Part shown: piece after piece, positions 24,142 to 33,718 of the stretch
Numbering within the stretch: the stretch's first letter is position 1
Layout of the letters: each line of letters begins with the position of its first letter
NCBI RefSeq assembly: GCF_009674825.1
Contig: NZ_WKJH01000001.1
Span: 620,001-684,000, forward strand
DNA from: Maribacter luteus
Lineage (GTDB): Bacteria; Bacteroidota; Bacteroidia; Flavobacteriales; Flavobacteriaceae
Direction of reading: 5' to 3'
Length of the DNA: 64,000 nt
Made by a program: the position numbers and the translations under genes
Notes under the pieces: model-generated
Told to the model about the DNA's origin: nothing
What the model saw: only the letters and a program-made list of their open reading frames with translations
Databases searched by the model: none

Positions 24142-26040
24142 ATGAGCGATGCAATAAAACACGAATGTGGAATTTCGGTAATCCGTTTACTTAAACCGCT
24201 ATCTTATTACAAAGAAAAATACGGTACGGCTTTTTATGGGGTGAATAAAATGTACCTGATGATGGAAAAACAGCACAACCGTGGACAGGATGGTGCCGGT
24301 TTCGCCAGCATTAAGCTAGATATGAAACCCGGTGAACGCTACATGAGCAGGGTTCGCTCCATTCAACAGCAACCGATCCAAGATATCTTTGATCAGATCA
24401 ATGACCGCATAAACACTGAATTTACAAAGCATCCTGAATATAAAGAAGATGTCGCTGCCCAAAAAAACAACATTCCGTATATCGGAGAGGTTTTATTGGG
24501 ACATGTTCGCTATGGCACTTTCGGCAAGAACAGTATAGAAAGTGTACACCCTTTCCTTAGACAGAACAATTGGATGCACCGTAACCTGATCGTTGCCGGT
24601 AATTTCAATATGACCAATGTAAATGAACTTTTCGATAATCTTGTGCAACTTGGCCAGCATCCCAAGGAAATGGCAGATACGGTAACTGTTATGGAAAAAA
24701 TAGGTCATTTTTTAGATGATGCCGTAGCCAAGTTATACAAACAGATAAAAAAAGAGGGGTATAGTAAAATGGAGGCTTCACCTTTAATCGCAGAAAGGTT
24801 GAAACTGAACAAAATTCTACGAAAAGCAGCCAAAAACTGGGATGGGGGCTACGCAATGGCCGGAATGTTGGGCCATGGCGACGCTTTTGTGCTTAGAGAC
24901 CCCTCGGGTATAAGACCTGCTTACTATTACAAGGATGATGAGATAGTTGCAGTAGCTTCCGAACGACCTGCGATCCAAACCGTTTTTAATGTGCCTTTCG
25001 AAAAAGTCAAGGAAATTAGTCCAGGGCATGCCATTATCATTAAAAAAGACGGTAGCTCGTCAATCAATAAAATCTTGGAGCCAAGGGAAAGAAAGGCCTG
25101 TTCCTTTGAACGCATCTATTTTTCACGTGGAAGTGATAAGGAAATCTATCAAGAACGAAAAGAATTGGGGAAACTGCTATTTCCCCAAATCCTAAAAGCG
25201 ATTAACAACGATATTAAGCACACGGTGTTTTCATATATTCCCAATACTGCCGAGACGTCATTTTTCGGGATGGTGAAAGAGGCACAGAATTATTTGAACA
25301 AAAAGAAGGAAGAACAGATTCTAAGTATCGGTTCCAAAATCACACAAAAAGAACTACACGCCATTTTGGACATTCGACCAAGAATTGAAAAAGTGGCTAT
25401 CAAGGATGCAAAGCTCAGGACCTTTATCACCCAAGACAGCAGTAGGGATGACCTGGTTGCCCATGTATATGACATATCTTATGGATCGGTCAAAAAGAAC
25501 GATAATCTAGTAATTATCGATGATAGTATCGTTCGTGGTACTACACTGAAAAAAAGCATCTTACGAATACTAGATCGTTTATCGCCTAAAAAAATAATCG
25601 TCGTTTCATCTGCTCCTCAAATACGCTACCCGGACTGTTATGGTATAGACATGGCAAAATTAGAGGATTTTGTGGCATTTAAGGCCGCATTGGCCCTGCA
25701 TCAAGACAACAACACCATGGATCAGGTAGAAGCTATATACAAAAAATGTATTGACCAAGCCAAGGCCCATGATGATGAAATAGTGAATTATGTAAAGGAT
25801 TTCTATGCGCCCTTTACAGCGAACCAAATATCGGATAAGATCGGTGAGTTACTAAGTCCGCCTGAGATTAAAGCCCAAGTTAAGATTATATACCAAACCA
25901 TAGAAAGCCTTCACCAAGCGTGTCCCGATAACCTCGGTGATTGGTACTTTACGGGCAACTACCCCACAAAAGGTGGCAACAGGGTCGTAAACAAAGCTTT
26001 CATCAACTTTTACGAAGGAAAGAACGAAAGGGCATATTAA
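24142..26040 (+). CDS. PurF-like amidophosphoribosyltransferase, long form
   Basis: 632 residues, longer than typical PurF (about 470-510). The N-terminal class II glutamine amidotransferase half would start at Cys9 (HECGISVIRL) after a short propeptide, with HVRYGTFGKNS and a GNFNMTN glutamine-site loop. The phosphoribosyltransferase half has the PRPP loop VIIDDSIVRGTTL. Extra sequence lies between the halves and at the C-terminus. It may be the cell's PurF (PRPP plus glutamine to phosphoribosylamine) or the second, long paralogue that I believe many flavobacteria carry. A PurF-like leader with small inverted repeats (for example TCCTCTAATTAGGAGGA at 24052-24068) precedes it. Confidence 0.85.
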   Translation: MSDAIKHECGISVIRLLKPLSYYKEKYGTAFYGVNKMYLMMEKQHNRGQDGAGFASIKLDMKPGERYMSRVRSIQQQPIQDIFDQINDRINTEFTKHPEYKEDVAAQKNNIPYIGEVLLGHVRYGTFGKNSIESVHPFLRQNNWMHRNLIVAGNFNMTNVNELFDNLVQLGQHPKEMADTVTVMEKIGHFLDDAVAKLYKQIKKEGYSKMEASPLIAERLKLNKILRKAAKNWDGGYAMAGMLGHGDAFVLRDPSGIRPAYYYKDDEIVAVASERPAIQTVFNVPFEKVKEISPGHAIIIKKDGSSSINKILEPRERKACSFERIYFSRGSDKEIYQERKELGKLLFPQILKAINNDIKHTVFSYIPNTAETSFFGMVKEAQNYLNKKKEEQILSIGSKITQKELHAILDIRPRIEKVAIKDAKLRTFITQDSSRDDLVAHVYDISYGSVKKNDNLVIIDDSIVRGTTLKKSILRILDRLSPKKIIVVSSAPQIRYPDCYGIDMAKLEDFVAFKAALALHQDNNTMDQVEAIYKKCIDQAKAHDDEIVNYVKDFYAPFTANQISDKIGELLSPPEIKAQVKIIYQTIESLHQACPDNLGDWYFTGNYPTKGGNRVVNKAFINFYEGKNERAY

Positions 26041-26045
26041 TATTT

Positions 26046-26085
26046 TTATCGATGAAATGCACGTAACTACGCATTTCATCGATAA
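26046..26085 (+). terminator. Long perfect hairpin after the PurF-like gene
   Basis: 15-bp perfect arms (TTATCGATGAAATGC and its complement at 26071-26085) enclose ACGTAACTAC. It starts five bases past the stop. No U-tract follows, so it is either a non-canonical terminator or a 3'-end stabiliser. Confidence 0.55.
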
Positions 26086-26145
26086 TATAAGGCTTTTATC
26101 GTCTTTTTACTCAAGAAGGAAGTACACCCACCTACTTTAGACTTG

Positions 26146-26216
26146 CCATAGCATAAGTAGGTTAAGTTCATGGTAAGATTTGGGGCAAAAAAGGTGGAGA
26201 CTTCTCCGCCTTTTTT
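26146..26216 (+). ncRNA. Putative small RNA, array copy 1
   Basis: Core 26146-26185 begins CCATAGCATAAGTAGG and ends AAGATTTGGGG, followed at once by a terminator hairpin (GGTGGAG ACTT CTCCGCC flanked by A6 and T6). TAGACTTG, a near -7 element, ends at 26145. Orientation is set by core-then-terminator order. The RNA would be about 70 nt. No Rfam family can be confirmed by eye; the flavobacterial Flavo-1 family is one candidate to test. Confidence 0.6.
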
Positions 26217-26397
26217 ATTTAACTAGTGGATATAAAGCCAAATACAAATATAATCCTGTCTTTTTCGAAGGGTCATATCTATCCTCCACCCTACTTTCAA
26301 GACAATACTTCTATCAAAGAATTACACTTTACCGCTTTTATAGACACTTCAACTAAGAATTTTCCAAACAGTCAAGTGCTGTCATACATTCGCAGGA

Positions 26398-26466
26398 CCA
26401 TAGCATAAGTAGGTTAAGTTCATGGTAAGATTTGGGGAAAAAGGCAGAACTATGTTCTGCCTTTTT
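26398..26466 (+). ncRNA. Putative small RNA, array copy 2
   Basis: Core 26398-26437 is identical to copy 1, but the terminator stem is different in sequence (GGCAGAAC TAT GTTCTGCC) with A5/T5 flanks. TACATTCG, a -7-like element, lies five bases before the core. The stem change with retained pairing shows that the RNA hairpin, not the DNA sequence, is kept. Confidence 0.62.
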
Positions 26467-26790
26467 ATATTTGGAACTACTACATCCATCAAAAAAATGT
26501 CCCCTGAAAATTTCAAAAAGCATTTTAACCATAGATCAGGGAGTTCGTCCAAAAACTTCTAATACCTAACCATAATGCCTTAAGTTTGGAGGACCATAGC
26601 ATAAGTAGGTTAAGTTCATGGTAAGATTTGGGGAAAAAAGGTAGAACTATGTTCTGCCTTTTTATTTTTGGAACTACTACATCCATCAATAAAATGACCT
26701 CTGAAAATTTCAAAAAGCATTTTAACCATAGATCAGGGAGTTCGTCCAAAAACTTCTAATACCTAACCATAATGCCTTAAGTTTGGAGGA
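26467..26790 (+). repeat. Tandem duplication of about 196 bp carrying small-RNA units
   Basis: The 127-base spacers 26467-26593 and 26664-26790 are nearly identical; both start around TTGGAACTACTACATCC and end TAAGTTTGGAGGA. With the cores and terminators they make a 196/197-bp unit repeated from copy 2 to copy 4. The high identity points to a recent tandem duplication, whereas copies 1 and 5 have unrelated flanks. Confidence 0.9.
26594..26663 (+). ncRNA. Putative small RNA, array copy 3
   Basis: Core 26594-26633 identical to copies 1, 2 and 4. The terminator GGTAGAAC TAT GTTCTGCC differs from copy 2 by one C-to-T change that leaves a G-T pair. TAAGTTTG at 26581-26588, five bases before the core, matches the Bacteroidota -7 element exactly. 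Confidence 0.62.
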
Positions 26791-26861
26791 CCATAGCATA
26801 AGTAGGTTAAGTTCATGGTAAGATTTGGGGAAAAAAGGCAGAACATAGTTCTGCCTTTTTT
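26791..26861 (+). ncRNA. Putative small RNA, array copy 4
   Basis: Core 26791-26830 identical to copies 1-3; terminator GGCAGAAC ATA GTTCTGCC with A6/T6, the loop being inverted relative to copies 2 and 3. TAAGTTTG at 26778-26785 is a perfect -7 element five bases upstream of the core. Confidence 0.62.
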
Positions 26862-26997
26862 ATTTGCTTCATCCTCAACAATTGGCAGGGTTATCCTAGT
26901 TTCACTCCTCTCTGAATCCCCGTTATCACGATAAATGAAACCCAAAATTTGTTAAAATTCCTTTTTTATTTCCTACAAACCAAGTATTTTAGTCGTG

Positions 26998-27068
26998 CCA
27001 TAGCATAAGTAGGTTAAGTTTATGGTAAGATTTGGGACGAAAAGGGTGGAGGCTTCTCCACCCTTTTC
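26998..27068 (+). ncRNA. Putative small RNA, array copy 5
   Basis: Core 26998-27036 has two changes (C to T at 27021; the final G run ends GGGAC). The terminator stem GGGTGGAG GCTT CTCCACCC is fully Watson-Crick and resembles copy 1, with the A-T closing run shifted by one base. Upstream TAGTCGTG is a weak -7 match. Its flanks are unrelated to the other copies. Confidence 0.6.
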
Positions 27069-27086
27069 TATTTTAAGGCATAAAAA

Positions 27087-27115
27087 AAACCCTCAAGCAA
27101 ACTGCTTAAGGGTTT
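27087..27115 (-). terminator. Terminator of the superoxide dismutase gene
   Basis: AAACCCT-C-AAGCA pairs with TGCTT-A-AGGGTTT around a 3-base loop (one internal mismatch). On the minus strand it runs into TTTTTTTTATG, 21 bases after the stop. Confidence 0.85.
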
Positions 27116-27136
27116 CTTAATTTAATTTGTACGCCC

Positions 27137-27745
27137 TTATTTATTGGCATTATATAATTCCGCAACTTTATCCCAATTGATTACATTGAAAAAAGCATTT
27201 ATGTAATCAGGTCTTCTGTTTTGGTAGTTTAAATAATAAGCATGCTCCCAAACATCCAATCCTAAAATAGGAAAACCCTCACAACCTGTGCTAGGCATAA
27301 GCGGATTATCTTGGTTCGGAGTAGAGCAAACTTCTACTTTACCACCTTTATGTACACAAAGCCAAGCCCAACCGGAACCGAATCTAGTACCAGCGGCCTT
27401 GCTGAATGCTTCCTTGAACGATTCAAATGAGCCAAAAGCGTCTTTAATCGCATTCGCCAATTCCCCTTTAGGCTCACCACCTCCATTAGGGGACATTACT
27501 TCCCAAAACAAGGAATGGTTATAAAAACCACCGCCATTGTTACGTACGGCAGCATTACCCAAATCCAAATTCGTTAAGATATCCTCGATGGATTTTTTAT
27601 CCAAATCCGTTCCGGCAATAGCACCGTTAAGATTAGTGGTATAACCATTATGATGTTTGGTATGGTGTATTTCCATGGTTCTAGCATCAATATGTGGTTC
27701 CAATGCATCGTATGCATAAGGTAATTTTGGTAATTCAAAAGCCAT
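27137..27745 (-). CDS. Superoxide dismutase (Fe/Mn family)
   Basis: 202 residues, full length. Metal ligands are visible: His27 in [12 protein letters not shown], a His in [13 protein letters not shown], and Asp and His in [20 protein letters not shown]. It dismutates superoxide to peroxide and oxygen; there is no signal peptide, so it is cytoplasmic. Iron, manganese or cambialistic use cannot be settled by eye. It is monocistronic, with its own terminator and a clear -7 element upstream. Confidence 0.96.
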   Translation of the reverse strand: MAFELPKLPYAYDALEPHIDARTMEIHHTKHHNGYTTNLNGAIAGTDLDKKSIEDILTNLDLGNAAVRNNGGGFYNHSLFWEVMSPNGGGEPKGELANAIKDAFGSFESFKEAFSKAAGTRFGSGWAWLCVHKGGKVEVCSTPNQDNPLMPSTGCEGFPILGLDVWEHAYYLNYQNRRPDYINAFFNVINWDKVAELYNANK

Positions 27746-27778
27746 AATTATAGTTTTTATGTTAGATTAAATGTTCCT

Positions 27779-27786
27779 CAAATTTA
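27779..27786 (-). promoter_or_regulatory. Candidate -7 element of the superoxide dismutase promoter
   Basis: TAAATTTG on the minus strand, an exact TAnnTTTG match, 33 bases before the ATG. A -33 TTG exists upstream but with longer than ideal spacing. Confidence 0.5.
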
Positions 27787-27862
27787 CATTTTTTAACAGA
27801 CTAATTCAGCCAATAAATTGTTAAGAACAATTATAGATTATGTAATTTGCAGATAAAAATCA

Positions 27863-30800
27863 GTGTCTGGACATTCCTTTAAAATATATAATGCATCCGC
27901 AGGTTCGGGAAAAACACATACCCTGACCAAGGAATATTTAAAGATCGTACTTTCTTCGAATCGCACTTTCAGCCAAATCTTGGCCGTGACTTTTACCAAC
28001 AAGGCAGTAAACGAAATGAAGCAGCGTATCTTGAAAAGTCTTTTTGAATTTTCAACTACCCCTTCGATCAACGATGCTTCGGTAATGTTCATTGACCTTA
28101 TGACTGAACTGGATATTGATTTTGAAAAACTTAAAAAAGAATCCCGTACGACCCTGAAACTCATTTTGCACAATTACGGTTTTTTTGATATTTCGACCAT
28201 TGATAAATTTAACCATAGACTGATCAGAACCTTTGCAAAGGACCTTAAGATCGCCCAGAATTTTGAGGTTGTGCTAGACACTGACCTGCTTCTCAATGAG
28301 GCCATCGACAACCTCCTGGAAAAAGTGGGACAGGATGAGGTGCTGACCCAAATTTTAATGGAATTCGCCCTAGATAAGATCGATGAGGACAAAAGCTGGG
28401 ATATTTCGTTCGATTTGAATAAAATCGGGAAATTGATTTTCAACGAGACGAACATCAGACATATCGATTTATTGAAGCAAAAAAGTATTAGTGATTTTAT
28501 CTCATTAAGAAAAAGTATTGAGGAAAAAATCAAAAGATTCAAAAGTGACCTCATATCAAATGCAGAGGAGAGTTTAAAATTAATTTCGGATAACGGACTT
28601 GATCATGGGAATTTCAAATCCGGTTACTTTCCTAAATTCATGATAAAAATCACTAATGGCGATCTCGACTTTGATTTTGGTGCTGCTTGGAAACAAAATT
28701 TTGACACTGCCCCCCTTTATGCAAAGTCCTGCCCCGATGGTTCAAAAGTCATCTTGGACGGTTTACAACCCCAATTAAGTGCAATTTTCAAAAGACTCAA
28801 ATATATTCATAGTAAGGTTTTATTTTTAATCAATATCAACAAGAACCTAGTTCCCCTTACGGTTTTGAATGCTATTCAGGCCGAAGTAAAGTCGATTCAA
28901 GAAGAACGGGGGCAACTTTCAATTTCCGAGTTCAACACCCTAATTTCGAACGAAATAAAAAACCAACCTGCTCCTTTTATATATGAGCGCTTGGGAGAAA
29001 AATACCGTCATTACCTGATAGACGAATTCCAGGACACCTCCGAATTACAATGGAACAATCTTGTGCCATTGGTGGGCAACGCCCTCGAAGGGGAAGATAT
29101 ACAAGGCAACAGAGGCTCCTTGTTTTTGGTCGGTGATGCCAAACAGGCCATTTATCGCTGGCGGGGGGGAAATGCCGAACAATTCCTGAATTTGGTTAAT
29201 GAGCAGACCAATCCGTTTTTCATTTCCCCAAAAACCTATAATCTACCTTCTAATTACAGGAGCCATGAAGAAATCATAAATTTTAACAACGATTTTTTCA
29301 CTGTTACCAGCCCGTTACTGAACAACCATCTGTACAAAGAATTATTTGAACAAGGCAATCAACAAAAAACAAACAGCAAAAAAGGAGGGCACGTACAGCT
29401 AACCTTTATTGAAAAGCAAGAAGAACAGGATTTAGATGGGTTGTATTGCGAAGAAGTACTTAGAACCATAGAGCAACTTAAGGAAAAAGGCTGCCCCTTG
29501 CGTGATATCGCAATTTTGGTCAGGGACAATAAACACGGTTATACCCTTGCGGATTACTTGACCGAAAAGTCAATTCCAGTAATTTCCCCAGATTCCCTAT
29601 TAATCGGCAACATTGAAAAAGTACGTTTTTTAATTGATCTTTTACAATATACCAGCCATACCGACGATCTTGAGGCAAGCTACAACATCCTCTATTATCT
29701 ATTGGGTGATGACCCCAATGCACATACGTTAATACATAACAACCTGCATAACTTGGATGGTTTTTTATTGAACAATTATGATTTTAATTTGTCCTATTTA
29801 AACAACAGATCGGTTTATGATGGTTTGGAGCTGGCCATTAAACGGTTTGACCTTGCCCAAATTTCTGACGCTTATCTCACTTTTCTATTGGACATTGTCC
29901 TAGAGGTAGAACAAAAAGAAGGAACGGGAATAACCACGTTTCTATCTTATTGGGAAAAGAAAAAGGACAAGTACAGTATTGCCGCCCCGAATAATTTGAA
30001 TGCCGTAAAGATCATGAGCATACATAAATCCAAAGGGTTGGAGTTCCCAATTGTCATTTTCCCTTATGCCAATTCAAATATCTACAAAGAAATAGACCCT
30101 AAATTGTGGCTTAGCGTTGATCGTAACGAATATAATGGTTTTGAGGAATTATTGATAAACAGCAAGAAAGAAGTCGTTGATTACGGTGAAAACGCTGCAA
30201 TTGCCTATGAAGAGGAACGGCATAAACTTGAACTGGATGCTTTCAATATATTATATGTAGCACTTACAAGGGCAGAAAAGGCATTATATATCATTTCATT
30301 GAAGGAACAAAGTGCCCTTAAATCGAATAGAAAAACGCATTATTCGGACGTTTTCATACAATACCTTAAAGACAGACAACTTTGGACCGACATTGAAACT
30401 GTTTATTCCTTTGGAATATTGGAAACCAACACCGACCCGTTGGATACTGAGGCAAATGAAAGAACCATCCCTTATCAGTATTCAAATAAGGAAAACCCAA
30501 GTTTTAAAATTTTGGCCAAAGGGGGCATGTTGTGGGATAGCGCCCAGGAAGAAGCGATATTACAAGGCAACTTGATTCATCATATTCTCGGACTTATTGA
30601 AACGGGAGATGATGTAAGCTCCGTTTTTAAAGATTTGGAACGTAAAGGAATGATAGCTAATGAAGAGATTCCCATCTTAAAAGAAAAAATAACAGCGGTA
30701 ACCGACCATAGTTCCCTTAAAAAATACTTTTCCAAAGGAAATACGATAATGAACGAAAAAGAAATCATAACCGAAAACGGTCAAACGCTTCGACCTGACC

Positions 30801-30976
30801 GTATCGTCATCTCCAATGGTAAAGCTACCATAATAGATTATAAAACAGGAAAGAAAAACGATGCTTATCAAAAGCAGTTGCAATCATATGCCCAAGTCCT
30901 GGAACAAATGGGCCATACCGTTGAGAATAGAATTATCGCATACATCAACCAAGACATATTTATAGAATACGTTTAA
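27863..30976 (+). CDS. AddA/RecB-like UvrD-family helicase-nuclease
   Basis: 1037 residues. Walker A is ASAGSGKT (11-18), Walker B is [14 protein letters not shown] near 378, motif III-IV includes [15 protein letters not shown], motif V is [15 protein letters not shown] and motif VI is [14 protein letters not shown]. The C-terminal PD-(D/E)XK nuclease reads [15 protein letters not shown] and QLQSYA. With the AddB-like protein encoded at 33.7 kb it should process double-strand ends for recombination. The start is a GTG. The protein is shorter than Bacillus AddA. kbl starts 10 bases later. Confidence 0.9.
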   Translation: MSGHSFKIYNASAGSGKTHTLTKEYLKIVLSSNRTFSQILAVTFTNKAVNEMKQRILKSLFEFSTTPSINDASVMFIDLMTELDIDFEKLKKESRTTLKLILHNYGFFDISTIDKFNHRLIRTFAKDLKIAQNFEVVLDTDLLLNEAIDNLLEKVGQDEVLTQILMEFALDKIDEDKSWDISFDLNKIGKLIFNETNIRHIDLLKQKSISDFISLRKSIEEKIKRFKSDLISNAEESLKLISDNGLDHGNFKSGYFPKFMIKITNGDLDFDFGAAWKQNFDTAPLYAKSCPDGSKVILDGLQPQLSAIFKRLKYIHSKVLFLININKNLVPLTVLNAIQAEVKSIQEERGQLSISEFNTLISNEIKNQPAPFIYERLGEKYRHYLIDEFQDTSELQWNNLVPLVGNALEGEDIQGNRGSLFLVGDAKQAIYRWRGGNAEQFLNLVNEQTNPFFISPKTYNLPSNYRSHEEIINFNNDFFTVTSPLLNNHLYKELFEQGNQQKTNSKKGGHVQLTFIEKQEEQDLDGLYCEEVLRTIEQLKEKGCPLRDIAILVRDNKHGYTLADYLTEKSIPVISPDSLLIGNIEKVRFLIDLLQYTSHTDDLEASYNILYYLLGDDPNAHTLIHNNLHNLDGFLLNNYDFNLSYLNNRSVYDGLELAIKRFDLAQISDAYLTFLLDIVLEVEQKEGTGITTFLSYWEKKKDKYSIAAPNNLNAVKIMSIHKSKGLEFPIVIFPYANSNIYKEIDPKLWLSVDRNEYNGFEELLINSKKEVVDYGENAAIAYEEERHKLELDAFNILYVALTRAEKALYIISLKEQSALKSNRKTHYSDVFIQYLKDRQLWTDIETVYSFGILETNTDPLDTEANERTIPYQYSNKENPSFKILAKGGMLWDSAQEEAILQGNLIHHILGLIETGDDVSSVFKDLERKGMIANEEIPILKEKITAVTDHSSLKKYFSKGNTIMNEKEIITENGQTLRPDRIVISNGKATIIDYKTGKKNDAYQKQLQSYAQVLEQMGHTVENRIIAYINQDIFIEYV

Positions 30977-30986
30977 AAAATCAATT

Positions 30987-32180
30987 ATGTACGGAAAAAT
31001 AAAGCAGTTTTTGACTGAAGAATTGGAATCCATTAAAGAGGAAGGACTATTTAAAAGTGAAAGGATAATAACATCTCCCCAAGCCGCCATAATAAAACTG
31101 GCATCGGGAAAGGAAATAATAAACTTCTGCGCCAACAATTATTTGGGACTCTCGTCACATCCCGAAGTTATACAAGCTGCAAAAGATACCATGGACACCC
31201 ATGGTTTTGGAATGTCCTCAGTTCGTTTCATTTGTGGTACACAAGACATTCATAAAGAACTAGAAAGTAAAATAGCCGATTTTTATGAAACTGAGGATAC
31301 CATATTATATGCGGCCGCTTTTGATGCCAACGGCGGTGTCTTTGAACCCTTACTTGGACCGGAAGATGCCATAATATCGGATGCACTCAACCATGCATCC
31401 ATTATAGATGGAGTTCGTTTATGTAAGGCCAAAAGATATCGTTATGCCAATGGCGACATGTCGGATCTTGAGCAACAATTGCAACAAGCACAAAAAGACA
31501 GTGCCCGATTCAAGATCATAGTTACTGATGGGGTATTCTCTATGGATGGACTTTTGGCCCCATTGGATAAAATATGTGACTTAGCCGATAAGTACGATGC
31601 ATTGGTCATGGTAGATGAATGCCATGCCGCAGGTTTTATAGGAAAAAATGGCAAAGGAACACTGGAAGAAAAAGGTGTAATGGGGCGTGTTGATATTATT
31701 ACAGGTACTTTAGGAAAAGCTTTAGGTGGCGCAATGGGTGGTTATACTACCGGTAAGAAAGAAATTATAGAATTACTCAGACAGCGATCAAGACCTTATT
31801 TATTCTCAAACTCATTGGCCCCATCGATAGTAGGGGCATCGATAAAGGTTTTTGAAATGCTGGCCGATAACACTTCCCTTCGTGATAAATTACAATCAAA
31901 TACCGAATATTTCAAAAAAGGAATAAAGGAAGCGGGGTTTGATATTATCGATGGTGAATCCGCGATTGTACCCGTAATGTTGTATGATGCCAAGCTTGCC
32001 CAGAATATGGCAACCAAGCTATTGGATCATGGTATTTATGTTATCGGTTTCTTTTATCCTGTAGTTCCAAAGGGCAAGGCACGTATTAGGGTACAACTAT
32101 CAGCTGCTCATGATCTTGCACATTTGAACAAGGCGATAAATGCATTTATTACGGTGGGAAAAGAGCTGAAAATCGTTTAA
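30987..32180 (+). CDS. kbl: Glycine C-acetyltransferase (2-amino-3-ketobutyrate CoA ligase)
   Basis: 397 residues, exact length for Kbl of the alpha-oxoamine synthase family. [39 protein letters not shown] and the PLP-lysine loop [17 protein letters not shown] are all present. It splits 2-amino-3-oxobutyrate with CoA to glycine and acetyl-CoA in threonine breakdown (the partner Tdh is not in the window). It lies 10 bases after the AddA-like gene and is probably cotranscribed with it despite the unrelated role. Confidence 0.95.
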   Translation: MYGKIKQFLTEELESIKEEGLFKSERIITSPQAAIIKLASGKEIINFCANNYLGLSSHPEVIQAAKDTMDTHGFGMSSVRFICGTQDIHKELESKIADFYETEDTILYAAAFDANGGVFEPLLGPEDAIISDALNHASIIDGVRLCKAKRYRYANGDMSDLEQQLQQAQKDSARFKIIVTDGVFSMDGLLAPLDKICDLADKYDALVMVDECHAAGFIGKNGKGTLEEKGVMGRVDIITGTLGKALGGAMGGYTTGKKEIIELLRQRSRPYLFSNSLAPSIVGASIKVFEMLADNTSLRDKLQSNTEYFKKGIKEAGFDIIDGESAIVPVMLYDAKLAQNMATKLLDHGIYVIGFFYPVVPKGKARIRVQLSAAHDLAHLNKAINAFITVGKELKIV

Positions 32181-32228
32181 CTGTCGAATTTATCCTATAA
32201 AAAACGTTAAAAAAAATAGGAATATATT

Positions 32229-32259
32229 TTTGTTAATAATATTTAACAACTTACATTTG
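32229..32259 (+). promoter_or_regulatory. Promoter of the OmpA-family gene
   Basis: TTTG (32229-32232), exactly 19 bases, then TACATTTG (32252-32259): a full Bacteroidota sigma-A-type promoter, 34 bases before the ATG. It agrees with strong expression of a major outer-membrane protein. Confidence 0.8.
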
Positions 32260-32293
32260 CAGCTAATAAACACTTAAACTTAAAATTTTGAAC

Positions 32294-33640
32294 ATGAAAC
32301 ATCTTAGCAAATTAATGGTTGTTGCCCTACTTGTTGTAGGAATTAACAACTTACAAGCGCAAGACGAGAATAACCCTTGGCAAATTAGTTTTGGGGTAAA
32401 CGCCGTTGATGTGTATCCTACTGGTGACTTCCCAGGCAGTTCTTTCGGTAATGAATTCTTTAATGCGACTGACCATTGGAACATTCTTCCATCAATTTCT
32501 TACGTTGGCGTGTCTAAATCTGTAGGAGACGGTTTCTCTGTAGGTGCTAGAGGTTCTTTAAATAAAATTTCCAAATGGGGAGATACTGATGTTGATGATT
32601 TATCATACTACGCTATTGATGGTACTATCAAATACAACTTTTTGAAAAACACAGTTATCGATCCTTTCGTTGAAATCGGCGGTGGTTATACTTGGATTGA
32701 TGAAATCGGAGCTGGTACTGCTAACGGTGGTATTGGTGTTAACGTTTGGTTTACTGAAAATATCGGTCTTACCTTACAGACTTCATACAAACATGCATTT
32801 GAAGATTATCTAGTTCCACACATGCAACATTTAGCTGGTATCTCAGTTAAATTTGGTGGTACTGATACTGATGGTGACGGTGTTTATGACAAAGATGATG
32901 CTTGTCCAGAAGTTGCTGGTCTTGAAGCTTTCAACGGTTGTCCTGATGCTGACGGTGATGGTATCGAAGACAGCAAGGATGCTTGTCCTAATGCTGCCGG
33001 TTCTAAAGAAATGAACGGTTGTCCTGATGCTGACGGTGACGGTGTTGCCGATAAAGATGATGCTTGTCCTAACGAAGCTGGTTTAGCTGCTCTTGCAGGT
33101 TGTCCTGATGCTGACGGTGACGGTGTTGCTGATAAAGATGATGCTTGTCCTAACGAAGCTGGTCCTGCTGAAAACAAAGGATGTCCTTGGGCTGACAAAG
33201 ATAACGATGGTGTATTGGACAAAGATGATAAATGTCCAGACGTAGCCGGTACAGTTGCTAACGCTGGTTGTCCTGAAGTTACTGAAGAAGTTCAAAAACA
33301 ATTGAATGATTACGCTAGAACTATCTTATTCGATACAGGTAAATCTTCTATCAAAGCTGAATCTACTTCCGTAATGGTTGACATCATTCAAATCTTGAAA
33401 GAATACCCAACTGCTAAGTTTACCGTTGAAGGTCATACTGATAGCGTTGGTAGTGCTAAATTGAACCAGAGCCTTTCTGAGTCAAGAGCACTTTCTGTAA
33501 AAGACTTCTTAGTAGAAAAAGGTATCGATGCATTTAGATTGTCTGCTGTTGGTTACGGTGAAGACAAGCCTATCGCTACTAACAATACTAGAGCTGGTAG
33601 AAAACAAAACAGAAGAGTTGAAATCAACTTGATCAAATAA
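32294..33640 (+). CDS. OmpA-family outer-membrane protein with thrombospondin type 3 repeats
   Basis: 448 residues. A signal peptide ends near LQAQDEN. A beta-barrel-like region (about 20-190) follows, then five 27-residue calcium-binding thrombospondin type 3 repeats (about 192-326), and a C-terminal OmpA domain that binds peptidoglycan ([24 protein letters not shown]). It should tie the outer membrane to the cell wall. The ATG at 32294 is used, not the TTG two codons before. Codon use is noticeably uniform (GGT, GCT, GAT), as in highly expressed genes. It has its own promoter and terminator. Confidence 0.94.
   Translation: MKHLSKLMVVALLVVGINNLQAQDENNPWQISFGVNAVDVYPTGDFPGSSFGNEFFNATDHWNILPSISYVGVSKSVGDGFSVGARGSLNKISKWGDTDVDDLSYYAIDGTIKYNFLKNTVIDPFVEIGGGYTWIDEIGAGTANGGIGVNVWFTENIGLTLQTSYKHAFEDYLVPHMQHLAGISVKFGGTDTDGDGVYDKDDACPEVAGLEAFNGCPDADGDGIEDSKDACPNAAGSKEMNGCPDADGDGVADKDDACPNEAGLAALAGCPDADGDGVADKDDACPNEAGPAENKGCPWADKDNDGVLDKDDKCPDVAGTVANAGCPEVTEEVQKQLNDYARTILFDTGKSSIKAESTSVMVDIIQILKEYPTAKFTVEGHTDSVGSAKLNQSLSESRALSVKDFLVEKGIDAFRLSAVGYGEDKPIATNNTRAGRKQNRRVEINLIK
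32867..33273 (+). repeat. Five 81-bp in-frame thrombospondin type 3 repeats
   Basis: Units of 27 codons, each built on DxDGDGVxDKDDACP and a closing GCP. Units 3 and 4 are almost identical at the DNA level, a sign of recent internal duplication and a likely place for length variation between strains. Confidence 0.88.
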
Positions 33641-33675
33641 TTCTTTTACCGAGAATAATTTCGAAAATAATTTTG

Positions 33676-33706
33676 AAAAGCCCTGACGATATCGTCAGGG
33701 CTTTTT
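33676..33706 (+). terminator. Terminator of the OmpA-family gene
   Basis: AAAAGCCCTGACGAT and its exact complement form a long stem ending in CTTTTT, 36 bases after the stop and just before the AddB-like gene. Confidence 0.92.
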
Positions 33707-33718
33707 CTATTTTTGGTT

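Noticed and set aside
26171-26260. Leader peptides starting at the ATG inside each core
   Set aside because: The frame ATG GTA AGA TTT reads straight through the terminator stem and diverges without conserved codons, so the conservation is at RNA level.
26525-26945. Short minus-strand coding frames across the small-RNA array
   Set aside because: They run through the repeated terminators and cores in antisense, are copies of each other because of the duplication, and resemble no protein.
26146-27068. CRISPR array
   Set aside because: Repeats are 40 nt but the spacers are 125-180 bases, some spacers are near-identical to each other, every repeat is followed by a terminator hairpin, and no cas gene is present.
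32884-33222. Minus-strand frame opposite the OmpA repeats, with a repeated protein
   Set aside because: It is the antisense of the thrombospondin repeats; low-complexity coding DNA commonly leaves an open opposite strand.
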